Origin: SAR202 cluster bacterium AC-647-N09_OGT_505m
GTDB lineage: Bacteria > Chloroflexota > Dehalococcoidia > UBA2985
Length of the DNA: 45,522 bases
Direction: 5' to 3'
Assembly (NCBI GenBank): GCA_009391225.1
Contig: VEXC01000008.1
Span: 1-45,522, forward strand
Shown here: piece by piece, positions 29,824 through 38,639 of the stretch
How the letters are laid out: the number at the start of each line of letters is the position of its first letter
Numbering within the stretch: the first letter of the stretch is position 1
Made by a program: the position numbers and the translations under genes
The notes under the pieces: model-generated
Seen by the model: the letters and a program-made list of their open reading frames with translations, nothing else
Told to the model about the DNA's origin: nothing
The model's database searches: none

Positions 29824-30759
29824 ATGGAAAAGAACATCACCAGACGACCTGAAAGCAAGGCTACCACAAGAGGAGCGGCATCCATTCTTCACTTGGAGAA
29901 GCTAGTAAGCAAAGCGAAAATCTACCTGCGCGTCCTTAAGCCTCGGGAAACCGTCCTTCTCACACTGATTGGCCTCTGCACAGCAATTGTTGCTGGCGAC
30001 GGTTCGCCACCACTGGGGCGATTTATCCTGGTCGCGGTTACCATAGTTCTTGGGAGTGGAGGGACCAACGGTCTGACCAACTACCTGGACCGTCACGTGG
30101 ATGCCCGCATGAGACGAACCCAAAATAGAGTCCTGCCCTCGCGGCTCATCTACCCACCAGAGAAAGCTCTGGTATGGGCAGCCACTCTGGTGGCAGTGGC
30201 CTTGGCCATGGCCCTTTATCTTCATCCCTACGCTTTTATAGCCGGGGCAGTGGGCGTTGCCGCTGGACTCATTGCTCGCAAGACCTGGGCGACCCACTTC
30301 TTGGGGAGTTTCTCGTCCTGCGGTCCGATTCTGGTGGGCTGGTTTGCAATAAACCCAGAGTTGAACGGCACCATCGCATTTCTTGCACTGATAATCGTAC
30401 TATGGCTCCCCATTCACGTGTGGAACCTCATGATCGCCTCTGAAGGCGACTACCTCGGAGCTGGAGTGAACATGTTCCCATTGAACCACGGAATGGTCCT
30501 GACAGGCCGGATAACCGTGGTGCTATCGCTGCTTCTCTACGCGGCCTCCCTAGCTCTCTATGTGGCTGGAGACTTCGGGTGGATTTACTTCGTGGCTGCC
30601 AACGTGGGGGGAGTCCTGATGGTTCAGGCCACCATTCAGATGCTCCGTACCCGTGATAAGGCTGCCGCATTCAGGGTTTTCAGGACCTCCGCCTATCCGT
30701 TCCTGGGCCTCACGTTCCTGTCCCTGTGCGCCGATATATGGCTCAGAATGGTACTGTAA
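29824..30759 (+). CDS. UbiA-superfamily prenyltransferase, heme O synthase-like (CtaB)
   Basis: A 311-residue polytopic membrane protein of about eight or nine helices. The first prenyl-diphosphate/Mg motif is NYLDRHVDARMRRTQNR followed by LPS, which fits the NxxxDxxxD...TxxRPLP pattern of protoheme IX farnesyltransferase. The second motif region is MIASEGDYLGAGVNM. Heme O synthase serves heme-copper oxidases, but no oxidase gene is nearby, so another UbiA substrate remains possible. The gene starts five bases after aroKB. Confidence 0.82.
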   Translation: MEKNITRRPESKATTRGAASILHLEKLVSKAKIYLRVLKPRETVLLTLIGLCTAIVAGDGSPPLGRFILVAVTIVLGSGGTNGLTNYLDRHVDARMRRTQNRVLPSRLIYPPEKALVWAATLVAVALAMALYLHPYAFIAGAVGVAAGLIARKTWATHFLGSFSSCGPILVGWFAINPELNGTIAFLALIIVLWLPIHVWNLMIASEGDYLGAGVNMFPLNHGMVLTGRITVVLSLLLYAASLALYVAGDFGWIYFVAANVGGVLMVQATIQMLRTRDKAAAFRVFRTSAYPFLGLTFLSLCADIWLRMVL

Positions 30760-30766
30760 CCCAGAT

Positions 30767-31468
30767 ATGGATTTCGAAGGCACAATTACCGCCATTCGGC
30801 AGGAGACACCTACCGTCAAATCCTTTGTGCTTGATCTTGGAGGAGGAGAAATCGATTTCCTGCCAGGCCAGTACGTTGACCTGTTCATAGATTCCTTGAG
30901 AACCATAGAAGGCGCCGGATACTCCATCATCTCCACCCCATTAGAGAAGGGCACTATCAGCATAGCGGTGAAGAAGCTACCAGAGGCGAAGTCCGCAATC
31001 TATCTCCACGAAAACGCGCAGGTGGGCGATGCCTTCATCCTGATGGGACCCGATGGAGAGTTCCAGTACAAAGAGGGCATTGGTGTCTCGGTGGTGCTGA
31101 TTGCCGGTGGTATAGGCATAACACCGCTAATCAGCATGTTCAGATATGTCCACGAAGCCCAACCAGACATCAAATTATCGCTTCTATACAGCGCCAGGGT
31201 TCCTTCGGAACTTGCCTTTTATGACGAGTTGAAGGCCACCTCGGCCCAGAATCCCAACATAACATGTTACTTCGCTATCACACGCCCAGAGGAGGAGCCC
31301 TGGGATGGCCCAGTCGGCAGAGTGAACCGTGAAATGCTGCGGGATTACGCAGCCGATGTGGACTCCGTATTCTACATCTGTGGCCCCACCGAAATGCCTG
31401 ACGAAATCGCGGAGATTCTGAGGGGTCTGGGGGTCGAGGAGTCGAGGATAAACACCGAGGCATGGTAG
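30767..31468 (+). CDS. Ferredoxin-reductase-type FAD/NAD(P) oxidoreductase
   Basis: A 233-residue flavoprotein with an N-terminal FAD-binding barrel (FLPGQYVDLFID, then GAGYSIIST where family members usually have RxYS) and an NAD(P) domain (IAGGIGITPLISMF, YSARVPSELAFYDEL, FYICGPTEM). The C-terminus ends in an aromatic Trp. There is no 2Fe-2S domain, so it must pass electrons to a separate partner. I chose ATG 30767, seven bases after the prenyltransferase stop, over an upstream ATG that overlaps that gene. Co-transcription with the preceding two genes is likely. Confidence 0.9.
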   Translation: MDFEGTITAIRQETPTVKSFVLDLGGGEIDFLPGQYVDLFIDSLRTIEGAGYSIISTPLEKGTISIAVKKLPEAKSAIYLHENAQVGDAFILMGPDGEFQYKEGIGVSVVLIAGGIGITPLISMFRYVHEAQPDIKLSLLYSARVPSELAFYDELKATSAQNPNITCYFAITRPEEEPWDGPVGRVNREMLRDYAADVDSVFYICGPTEMPDEIAEILRGLGVEESRINTEAW

Positions 31469-31648
31469 TGGAGCACAGCTATACACCCGTCAAGTAAACG
31501 CGATGCTTCTCACGTACTGTTGTTTATGGTGTAGTTTGTTCACCCCGGCAGCGGAATGGAGAAGGGAGAATGCAGAGGTGAGAGGTCCATTTGCCTGTAA
31601 TCCTCTCACGGGCAGGATGGGGGTATCAGAGACAAGCCGGAAAAGCTT

Positions 31649-32476
31649 ATGGGAATGAGGAGAGCTGTCCCCATAGGTATAGGACTGCCTCTAATGAGTA
31701 GCTGCTGGGCACTTATATGGACCCAGGACACCTTTTGGAATCCACTGTTTTTCATGGGCATGTGGTCAGGGGTGACTTTGCTGATGTACGGGATTGGTCA
31801 TCACGGGTATCTAGGTCTGGGGCGACACCTGCTTCTTCTCGCGCTGTCCATACCCCTGTGGTGGTGGTTCGAACTGGTGAATTCTCGAGTAGAGAACTGG
31901 GAGTATCTGGGGGCAGTAGAGCGATATAGCACGTGGGAGTACGCCCTCATGGGCTCCGCGGCTTTCTCCACAATAATTCCAGCTATGAACGCTGCGTGTG
32001 GCCTGACTGTGAGGGAGGAGTGGGTGATGGTTGGTTTGGCGCGAAGGCGCGGGCGCGTGTACGGCATACAAGTGGCGCTGGGCTTGGCCTTACAGGCGAT
32101 GGTATTTGTATGGCCCTTGGTATTCTATCCCTTCGTCTGGGTAGCTCCATTCCTCATTGCAGACGGTTTGGTAGGCTACAAGGGCGGTCGAAGCCTGGTG
32201 GACGACATGATAGGACGAAAGTGGCAGATTCCAGGGGGTGTTGCTATGGCTGGTGTGCTCTGCGGCTTCCTGTGGGAGTTCTGGAACTTCTGGTCTATCC
32301 CCAAGTGGACTTACCACGTCCCGTTGCTCGATTTTGGTCGCCTGTTCGAGATGCCTGTACTCGGCTACGGTGGCTATGTGCCATTTGCCTGGAGCATATA
32401 CCAGTTGCTTATGCTGTGGCCGTTGGGGCCATTGCTACGCGCTCCCAGCGAGCAGAACGCTGCCATGCACCGATAG
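31649..32476 (+). CDS. Polytopic membrane protein of unknown function
   Basis: A 275-residue protein with seven to eight hydrophobic segments and many tryptophans (PLWWWFELVNSRVENWEYLG; LWEFWNFWSIPKWTY). The C-terminal stretch FEMPVLGYGGYVPFAWSIY resembles a motif found in predicted carotenoid-type and other membrane proteins, but I cannot assign a function. Its last codons (MHR and TAG) coincide with the start of a dispersed repeat copy, so the C-terminus may have been replaced when the repeat arrived. The 180 bases before it show nothing. Confidence 0.75.
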   Translation: MGMRRAVPIGIGLPLMSSCWALIWTQDTFWNPLFFMGMWSGVTLLMYGIGHHGYLGLGRHLLLLALSIPLWWWFELVNSRVENWEYLGAVERYSTWEYALMGSAAFSTIIPAMNAACGLTVREEWVMVGLARRRGRVYGIQVALGLALQAMVFVWPLVFYPFVWVAPFLIADGLVGYKGGRSLVDDMIGRKWQIPGGVAMAGVLCGFLWEFWNFWSIPKWTYHVPLLDFGRLFEMPVLGYGGYVPFAWSIYQLLMLWPLGPLLRAPSEQNAAMHR

Positions 32477-32520
32477 GTACATACTATGGATTACACGGAC
32501 TGCTAAATGCTGGGTTGGGC
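32466..32520 (+). repeat. Dispersed repeat, copy 2 (diverged)
   Basis: The stretch from TGCACCGATAGGTACATAC to ACGGACTGCTAAATGCTGGG aligns with the copies at 4398 and 42020 with roughly one mismatch in four. It begins inside the last codons of the preceding membrane-protein gene and supplies its stop. Confidence 0.5.
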
Positions 32521-32722
32521 AGCAAAGGAGCAGTATGTGATTCTGCACCTACAACATGCTCCTGCGCCGGTCCGATAGCAGGGTTTATATCTTCCCTCTA
32601 GAGGTAATCTCGCCTGATCATATGGGCGGAGTGAGAAAGGCAAGACTTGGCAACGAGTCCCGCTCTTCTCAGAAGAGTTGTTTATGGGAATTCTAGCTGG
32701 AAAGAGTTGCACTATGAGTATG

Positions 32723-32992
32723 TTAGGTGACTACTCCTACCCTCTCCCGAACCGCCTTCTTCCATTCTCTGATATGAGTCAGAGACGGATATTGGCCTCC
32801 CTCGGCCTTTCGGTCGAAGATGGTCCTGCTGTCTAGGTACACTTCCAACCGACCATCATCTACTGGGGTAATGGTCACAGCAACCTCACCGCCAAACTCG
32901 CTGAAGAACTCAGCCGCTATCCAAGCGGCCTGTGGAAAATACCCTCAACTAACGCAGTACTTAATCTCCAGGTGTGTCTTTCTTTCTACCAT
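32723..32992 (-). CDS. Selenoprotein W-like (Rdx family) with in-frame UGA for selenocysteine
   Basis: From ATG 32992, with AGGAGGA eight bases upstream, the frame reads 15 residues to YCVS, then TGA (32947-32945), then GYFPQAAW and 73 sense codons to TAA 32725-32723. With U at the TGA the motif is Y-C-V-S-U-G-Y, the same as the YC-x-x-U-GY redox site of selenoprotein W. The rest fits the Rdx thioredoxin-like fold: GRLEVYLDSRTIFDRKAEGG, then IREWKKAVRE. The product is 89 residues, full length, with no other lesion. A hairpin 13-34 bases after the TGA supplies the expected SECIS. The conventional reading would end at residue 15 and be missed by gene callers. Confidence 0.9.
32911..32932 (-). 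promoter_or_regulatory. Bacterial SECIS element in the selW-like gene
   Basis: Right after the UGA, GCCGCT pairs perfectly with AGCGGC around the loop TGGAT; two more pairs (CA with TG) extend the stem past one bulged G. The loop guanines are 23 and 24 bases downstream of the UGA, inside the 16-37 range known for bacterial SECIS elements, and the small loop contains the required GG. Confidence 0.82.
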
Positions 32993-33225
32993 CGAAACAT
33001 TCCTCCTACTACTCTCCTGGCTCGCACTTATAGAGGAAGCGAAACCAAGTGAGAGTGTACCATTCCTTAACTTCTGGGCACAACCCCGGGTACTAGTCCA
33101 GTAGATTAGTGACACCTTGTCTCTTTTCTTTGGAGTTGCCACCGGGTGATACATTGCCGAGGGATAAGGTGTCCAAGAGTCTGATGGGAGCGGATGGTAG
33201 CGGAGGTGCGTTCCAGGGGTTTCGG

Positions 33226-33483
33226 TTATTGGTTCAGGAATGCCCCTGCTAGGAAGACCTCTATTATCTCATAGCGCTCCTCGGTATGGATGCGTTGAAC
33301 CCACTCCACACAGATGTTGAGATTGGATGAGCGCTGTGGCAGAGCGGAGAAGTCATAGGGGTTCATGCACTTCAGTTGTTGCTCGGCCACATTTATGACC
33401 TCAGAGTCTATGGACCGGCATGCGACCTCCGAAACCCATGCTGTTATGATTCGCCTGATGACACTCTATATAGTGTCACCCAT
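33226..33483 (-). pseudogene. Small unknown ORF with an in-frame amber codon
   Basis: From ATG 33483 the frame reads MGDTI, TAG, and then 79 sense codons to TAA at 33226. The open part looks protein-like: IITAWVSEVACRSID, EVINVAEQQLKCMNPYDFSA, NICVEWVQRIHTEERYEII. I do not recognise the family. A start after the TAG with a ribosome site is not visible. It may be a recently killed gene or a chance open frame. Confidence 0.35.
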
Positions 33484-33613
33484 CACTATCAACGTTTACC
33501 GGGTTTTCCACGATTCTAATGGGATTGAGCAGAAAAGTATTCTATGAAGAGTACGCGCCCGCCAAAAGAAGAGGGAGTCAATAAAAACTCGTCGTATAGG
33601 GCCATAGGGACAA

Positions 33614-34462
33614 CTATTTCATGTCTAGGCTGATGTCCAGCGCCCGGACAGAGTGGGTGAGCGCGCCCACGGAGATAAGGTCTACCCCAGTCTCTGCAAC
33701 GGCCCTGACGGTCTCCAGGTTGATGCCTCCGGAGGCCTCCAGCAGGCACCTACCATTGGCCAAAGTCACCACCTGTCGCATCTCCTCCAGGGACATGTTG
33801 TCCAGGAGAATAGCATCGGCATGGGCTTCCAAGGCCTCTCTGGCTTCGTCCACCGTCTCCACCTCTACCTCTATGCGTAAAGTGTGGGGTGTATTCTCTC
33901 TGGCGCGATGGATTATCGTTTCCAGTGTAAGTTCCTGGGAGCGCAAGACGGCGATGTGGTTGTCCTTGATGAGAACGCCGTCAGCCAGGTTGTAGCGATG
34001 GTTACGGCCTCCCCCAACTCTAACGGCGTACTTCTCCAGTTCTCTCAGCCCAGGGACCGTCTTGCGGGTGTCTATGATATGGGCCTTAGTGCCCCCCAGT
34101 GCCTTCACATATCGCGATGTCTCTGTGGCAATACCACTGAGACGCTGCAGGAAGTTGAGGGCCACACGCTCGCCCTTAAGGATACCGCCGACGCTCCCCT
34201 CTACCTCGGCTACCACATCCCCCGGTGCGACCTCGGAGCCATCGGCCATGAGTATGCGGGTCTCTATGGCTGAGTTGGCCTGTCGAAATACTTCTAAAGC
34301 CACATCTAATCCTGCGATGACCCCAGCTACCTTGGCCACTATAGTCGCCAGACCCCGAATATCCAGGGGGATCAGAGAGTCCGTGGTGATGTCCCCTGGC
34401 CCTAGGTCCTCTGCCAGGGCCCGCTCTATTGTGACCTTGATGGACGACGTGATTTGTAGCAT
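33614..34462 (-). CDS. nadC: Nicotinate-nucleotide pyrophosphorylase (carboxylating)
   Basis: Converts quinolinate and PRPP to nicotinate mononucleotide in NAD synthesis; 282 residues. Motifs are LAEDLGPGDITTDSLI at the N-terminus, LNFLQRLSGIATET, IIDTRKTVPGLRELEKYAVRVGGGRNHRYNL (substrate-binding Arg, His and Lys) and the barrel strands EVEVETVDEAREAL, ILLDNMSL and LEASGGI. The quinolinate synthase gene nadA is about 330 bases away on the same strand. Confidence 0.96.
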   Translation of the reverse strand: MLQITSSIKVTIERALAEDLGPGDITTDSLIPLDIRGLATIVAKVAGVIAGLDVALEVFRQANSAIETRILMADGSEVAPGDVVAEVEGSVGGILKGERVALNFLQRLSGIATETSRYVKALGGTKAHIIDTRKTVPGLRELEKYAVRVGGGRNHRYNLADGVLIKDNHIAVLRSQELTLETIIHRARENTPHTLRIEVEVETVDEAREALEAHADAILLDNMSLEEMRQVVTLANGRCLLEASGGINLETVRAVAETGVDLISVGALTHSVRALDISLDMK

Positions 34463-34716
34463 ACCTCTCTATTGGCTGTTCGCTCTCTCCCTACAGTGTT
34501 CGATATTCGATAACTTCGTTCGATAACTTCCTCTGGAATCATCTTGGCCGCCATGATAACCAGTGCACATACAATGATAACATCATCAAGCTGACCGATG
34601 ACAGGTACGAAGTCCAGCCTTAGGTCGAAGGGCAGAAGAAGGCGGCAAATCACTAGGCCTAGGAGCAGTTTCTCTGACCTAGGTGTCTCGCTGTGCCTCA
34701 GCCAAGGCCTATTTCA
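34426..34716 (-). pseudogene. DUF1232 (YkvA-like) membrane protein remnant
   Basis: The reverse strand encodes SEKLLLGLVICRLLLPFDLRLDFVPVIGQLDDVIIVCALVIM and then PEEVIERSY, a clear match to the DUF1232 core (LLSPIDLIPDFIPVLGQLDDVI). Upstream, the expected N-terminal helix is cut by TGA at 34714-34716, and no start codon with a ribosome site exists in between. The 3' end runs 37 bases into nadC. It is most likely a truncated, dying gene. Confidence 0.6.
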
Positions 34717-34793
34717 AGACTATCTTTATAGGACAATAGCACCTCAGGGCCAGAATTCAGGCCCATATGTCAGGACTCGGATTCTGTTTCCCA

Positions 34794-35999
34794 CTACACC
34801 TCGTGGAGCATGCGGTCTAAGGCGATGCGGGCGTAGTAGGCGGTCTCTTCGTCCACGGTGATGCGGTTGATAACCTCGCCACTCAGCAGGCAGTCCAGAG
34901 CCCACAGGAGGTAAGCCGGGTGGGTGCGGTACATGGTGGAACAGGGACACACCACGGAGTCCAAGCAAAAGACCAGTTTGTCAGGGTTGTCCTGGGCTAT
35001 GCGGCTTACCAGGCTTATCTCGGTACCCACGGCCCATTTGCTGCCCGCAGGAGCTTCGTTTATCGTCTTGATGATGAACTCAGTGGAGCCATCGTAGTCC
35101 GCGGCCTGGACGGTCTCCATGACGCACTCTGGATGCACGACTATGTTAATGTCAGGGTAGGCAGCCCGTGCCCGTTTAATCTGGTCTACGCTGAACCGAG
35201 TGTGCACCGAGCAGTGTCCTTGCCACAGAACTGCTCGGGATTTCTGTAGCTCCTCTGCAGAGTGGCCTCCCAGGGTCTTGAACGGGTTCCACACCAACAT
35301 CTGCTCCGGTGGAATCCCCAGCTTGAGGCCGGTGTTGCGGCCCAGGTGCTGGTCCGGGAAGAAGACGATGCGCTCGCCCCGCTCATAAGCCCACTTCATC
35401 ACCGAGGGCGCGTTGGAAGACGTGCATACAATGCCGCCGTTGCGGCCGCACAGGGCCTTGATGGCGGCGGTGGAATTCATGTACGTGATGGGGATAATGC
35501 CGCCTTCGCCAAAGGTATTGGTCAGGTCGTCCCAGCAGTCCAGCACGTCGTCTGTGCGGGCCATGTCAGACATGGAGCAGCCGGCAGTGCTGTTGGGTAG
35601 GATCACACTCTGATGTGGAGCACTGAGGATGTCTGCGGTCTCCGCCATGAAGTGGACGCCGCAGAAGATGATGAACTCCGCGTTGGGTTGGGCCGCGGCC
35701 TGCTGGGAGAGCTTCAGGGAGTCGCCCCGGTAGTCGGCGAACTGGATGATCTCGTCCCGCTGATAGTGGTGACCCAGGATAACCAGACGAGCGCCCAGGG
35801 CCTCCCTGGCCTCTCCGATCCGACGTGTCAGCTCCTCGCCGCCCATGTGGTGGTATTCTGCGGGGATGCTCTGCCAGCTAACCACCGCAGCAAATTCCTC
35901 CGCCAGGGGCTTTACTATCAGAGGCTCATCGGTGCGACAGAAGGCGGACTGCTCTGTCTCGGTCAGTGGTATGTATGGAATTTTCTCTATAATGGGCAT
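34794..35999 (-). CDS. nadA: Quinolinate synthase NadA
   Basis: 4Fe-4S enzyme that condenses iminoaspartate with DHAP to quinolinate; 401 residues, the longer form of the family. Cluster cysteines lie in IIFCGVHFMAETADIL, HPECVMETV and the C-terminal VVCPCSTMYRT. Also conserved are LGHHYQRDEIIQFADYRGDS, YMNSTAAIKAL and FFPDQHLGRNT. It begins six bases after the miaB stop, so miaB-nadA form an operon. Confidence 0.96.
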   Translation of the reverse strand: MPIIEKIPYIPLTETEQSAFCRTDEPLIVKPLAEEFAAVVSWQSIPAEYHHMGGEELTRRIGEAREALGARLVILGHHYQRDEIIQFADYRGDSLKLSQQAAAQPNAEFIIFCGVHFMAETADILSAPHQSVILPNSTAGCSMSDMARTDDVLDCWDDLTNTFGEGGIIPITYMNSTAAIKALCGRNGGIVCTSSNAPSVMKWAYERGERIVFFPDQHLGRNTGLKLGIPPEQMLVWNPFKTLGGHSAEELQKSRAVLWQGHCSVHTRFSVDQIKRARAAYPDINIVVHPECVMETVQAADYDGSTEFIIKTINEAPAGSKWAVGTEISLVSRIAQDNPDKLVFCLDSVVCPCSTMYRTHPAYLLWALDCLLSGEVINRITVDEETAYYARIALDRMLHEV

Positions 36000-36005
36000 C
36001 TCAAT

Positions 36006-37334
36006 TCACCTCGCTGTACCGCTGTAGGCTCCACTTAAGACCATTCCTTGGAGGGACCAGGGGCTGGTCTTCTCAATCCGCACGTTTACCATCTCTCCTA
36101 CGACATCGGCCTCATCGGCAAAGAATACCAGCTTGTTGCTTTGGGTCCGACCCTGCCACTGTCCCTTATGACGACCCTCCACAAGCACATCCACCACCTG
36201 CCCGGACAGCCCGACGTTGATCTCAGTGGCGATGGTTTCCTGAAGCTCCTCAATGGCCTGCAGCCTGGCCTTCTTCTCTTCCGCGGGGACGTCGTCCTCC
36301 ATCTTTCGATGGGCGATAGTCCCCGGCCTGGTGGAGTAGGCTGCCACATGCACCTTATCAAACCGTATGTCCCTGATAAGGTCCAGGGAAGCCTGGAATT
36401 GCCTTTCCGTCTCTCCGGGGAAACCGACTATGACATCGGTGCTCATGGCGACCCCTGGGACTATGGTGCGTATCCTGTCCACCAGACGGCGGTAGTCATC
36501 GGCAGTATAGCCCCGTCGCATGTTCTGCAAAACTTCATCGTCCCCCGCCTGGACAGGAAGGTTGATGTGCTCGCACACCTTAGGCAACTCGCCCACAGCC
36601 TCTATGATGCGACCACTCATGAATTTGGGATGGGATGTCAAGAAGCGTATTCGCTGAAGCCCTTGAACATCGTGTATCCTCGTTAGAAGGTCGGCCAGGT
36701 CGGGCCTGTCTGGCAGGTCATGCCCGTAGGCGTCCACGGTCTGCCCCAAAAGGGTGACCTCCTTCATGCCCCGCTGCACCAGGAGGTCCACCTCTCGCAC
36801 GATCTCTTCGATTGTACGGCTGGACTGCCTGCCACGGCGGTAGGGGATGATGCAAAACGAGCAGAACTCGTCGCAGCCGTGGATTATGGGGAGATATGTG
36901 GCAATCTGGGGTTTAACCGGCGCCAGGTTCTTCAGGCAGCCCTCCACATCTATTCCCAGACGCTCTTCCAGGAGGTCTATGAGGGGCTCATACTCCTGGG
37001 GACGCATGAACACGTCAACATGGGGGAAGCGCTTGTGAAGCTCGTCGGTCTTGGGCCCCACCATACACCCCATCAGGGCAACAATACGCTTGGAGTTATT
37101 TTGCTTCAGGGGCTTCAGGGAGGTCACCATGCCGACGACCTTGTCCTCGGCGCTCTGGCGCACCACGCAGCTGTTGAGGACAATGACATCCGCATCTACG
37201 GGCGCGTTGGTCTCCCTTAGCCCCAGGCCTTCCAAGGCACTGGACAGCCGTTCTGAGTCGGCCTTGTTCATCTGGCAGCCGATGGTCCAGATATAGTAAC
37301 TGCGGGAGTCCACCTGGTCTTGCAACACCTGCAC
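36006..37334 (-). CDS. miaB: tRNA-2-methylthio-N6-dimethylallyladenosine synthase MiaB
   Basis: Radical-SAM methylthiotransferase acting on A37 of tRNAs that read U-starting codons; 442 residues. N-terminal cluster cysteines are C20 (TIGCQMN), C56 (NSCVVR) and C90 (LMGCM). The radical-SAM cluster is C154, C158 and C161 (HGCDEFCSFC). The SPTB/TRAM tail is present from GLSGQVVDVLVEG onwards. The lack of a MtaB-type C-terminus points to MiaB. It stands 29 bases downstream of tRNA-Ser. Confidence 0.95.
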   Translation of the reverse strand: MQVLQDQVDSRSYYIWTIGCQMNKADSERLSSALEGLGLRETNAPVDADVIVLNSCVVRQSAEDKVVGMVTSLKPLKQNNSKRIVALMGCMVGPKTDELHKRFPHVDVFMRPQEYEPLIDLLEERLGIDVEGCLKNLAPVKPQIATYLPIIHGCDEFCSFCIIPYRRGRQSSRTIEEIVREVDLLVQRGMKEVTLLGQTVDAYGHDLPDRPDLADLLTRIHDVQGLQRIRFLTSHPKFMSGRIIEAVGELPKVCEHINLPVQAGDDEVLQNMRRGYTADDYRRLVDRIRTIVPGVAMSTDVIVGFPGETERQFQASLDLIRDIRFDKVHVAAYSTRPGTIAHRKMEDDVPAEEKKARLQAIEELQETIATEINVGLSGQVVDVLVEGRHKGQWQGRTQSNKLVFFADEADVVGEMVNVRIEKTSPWSLQGMVLSGAYSGTAR

Positions 37335-37363
37335 TATTCCTCAAACCGTCTGGATGGAAAAAG

Positions 37364-37455
37364 TGGCGGAGGGAATGGGATTCGAACCCATGAGAGAGCT
37401 TGCGCCCCCTAACCGCTTAGCAGGCGGCCGCACTAGGCCTCTATGCGATCCCTCC
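37364..37455 (-). tRNA. tRNA-Ser(GCT)
   Basis: A 92-base tRNA with a seven-pair acceptor stem (GGAGGGA with TCCCTCC), the loop CTGCTAA in a CCGC/GCGG anticodon stem giving anticodon GCT (Ser codons AGC/AGT), the long variable arm expected for tRNA-Ser, the T-arm loop GGTTCGAATCC and an encoded CCA at 37364-37366. Confidence 0.95.
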
Positions 37456-37553
37456 TGCCTGTCCTGATATGCTAAATATAACAGATTAGGAATGAAATGT
37501 CACAAGGCCCTACACGCAACGGCCTAATTGCGCATCTCTTATACCTAATATAC

Positions 37554-38015
37554 CTAGGTTGGCCGTGGACTGTGCCTGTCTGCGCTGTCCACCATTATGG
37601 TAACCGGGCCATTGTTCTGAACGTCCACCACCATGTGCTGCTGGAAGTGTCCCGTTTCCAGTTGTAGGCCCGTCTCCTTGAACAAGCTGACGGTCATTTC
37701 ATAGAGTGCTTCGGCTTCTTCTGGAGGGGCTGCATCGGTAAAAGAGGGCCGACGTCCCCTGCGTACATCGGCGTAGAGGGTGAACTGGCTGATTAGCAGG
37801 AGGTGTGCCGCCGTGTCCAGTGCGGAGAAATTGAACCGGCCGTCCTCGTCGTCAAAGATGCGCAGATTGACAACCTTTCCAACCACGTACCTGGCATCCT
37901 CTTCTCCGTCGTTCTGCCCAACACCTAGGAACACGACCAAGCCCTTCTGGATCTGCCTCACCACATCTTCAACGGCCACCGATGCTCTACCGACTCGCTG
38001 AACAAGGGCACGCAT
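37554..38015 (-). CDS. dtd: D-aminoacyl-tRNA deacylase Dtd
   Basis: Removes D-amino acids mischarged to tRNA; 153 residues. It opens MRALVQRVGRASVAVE and carries both signature motifs, SQFTLYADV and NNGPVTIMVD, the last with the Gly-cis-Pro chirality filter. Length and order are normal. It follows the FmdB-type gene by 19 bases on the same strand. Confidence 0.95.
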   Translation of the reverse strand: MRALVQRVGRASVAVEDVVRQIQKGLVVFLGVGQNDGEEDARYVVGKVVNLRIFDDEDGRFNFSALDTAAHLLLISQFTLYADVRRGRRPSFTDAAPPEEAEALYEMTVSLFKETGLQLETGHFQQHMVVDVQNNGPVTIMVDSADRHSPRPT

Positions 38016-38034
38016 GCCTGAGTCTCCCTACCAC

Positions 38035-38304
38035 CTAGTCCTCTTTGGAGGAGGTCTCCTTTGAGGTCTCCTTTGTTGATGTGGCCACGTCGCTACCACT
38101 GTCCCCATTGTCGCTAGGCTGGTTTCTCCGGGCGTAGTCCGTTGTATAGAAACCGCTGCCCTTGTAGATGACAGCTGGAGCGTGGAATTTCCTACGCGAT
38201 AGAGATTGGCATAGAGGGCAGGACTCCGTTGGCTCGGCATCGAAGCCCTGTTTTAGCTCAAACTTGTGGTTGCAGTTTAAGCATTCGTATTCGTATATGG
38301 GCAC
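38035..38304 (-). CDS. FmdB-family zinc-ribbon protein
   Basis: An 89-residue regulatory-protein-like zinc ribbon. It begins at GTG 38304 with PIYEYECLNCNHKFE, the family's standard opening, and a second CxxC in ESCPLCQSLSRRKF; then the family's FHAPAVIYKGSGFYTTDY. The C-terminal 30 residues are polar and repeat TKET. A longer open frame from 38343 adds residues that no family member has, and GGAGG is four bases before 38304. Function is unknown beyond metal binding. Confidence 0.9.
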   Translation of the reverse strand: MPIYEYECLNCNHKFELKQGFDAEPTESCPLCQSLSRRKFHAPAVIYKGSGFYTTDYARRNQPSDNGDSGSDVATSTKETSKETSSKED

Positions 38305-38639
38305 CTGTCCTCCCCCCCGCCCGTTAGCAGTTTTGGTCTCCATTTGCTAACACGCCTGTGTAATGTAAGGGCATATGAGGCTCCTGTCAACACGCACGAT
38401 ACCACGGGATAGTTGAAACGTATTCTGCCAATACGAAGTGTTCCCAAAGGGGATACGTTGCCTCAGGAGAAGGGATTACCGAAACATCCTTGGATTGGGA
38501 TGTTCCAGAGCCTGGTTAATCTGGATCAGGAGCCGGACAGAGTTCAGTGTATTGTGAATCTATACTCGATACCCCTAGATTCTCCTGACTTAGCATAGCG
38601 CTCGTTAAGAGCAACTGATGGTATGCCCCGGCAGTGTCA
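38305..38639. other. Spacer without recognisable genes
   Basis: No ORF on either strand resembles a protein family. The longest open frames (for example 38413-38598, + strand) lack ribosome sites and look random. The region leads into the decayed higBA remnant. Confidence 0.4.

Noticed and set aside
36048..36686. 212-codon ORF antisense to miaB (and others antisense to nadA)
   Set aside because: They lie wholly inside well-supported genes on the other strand, show no family features and have no ribosome sites.
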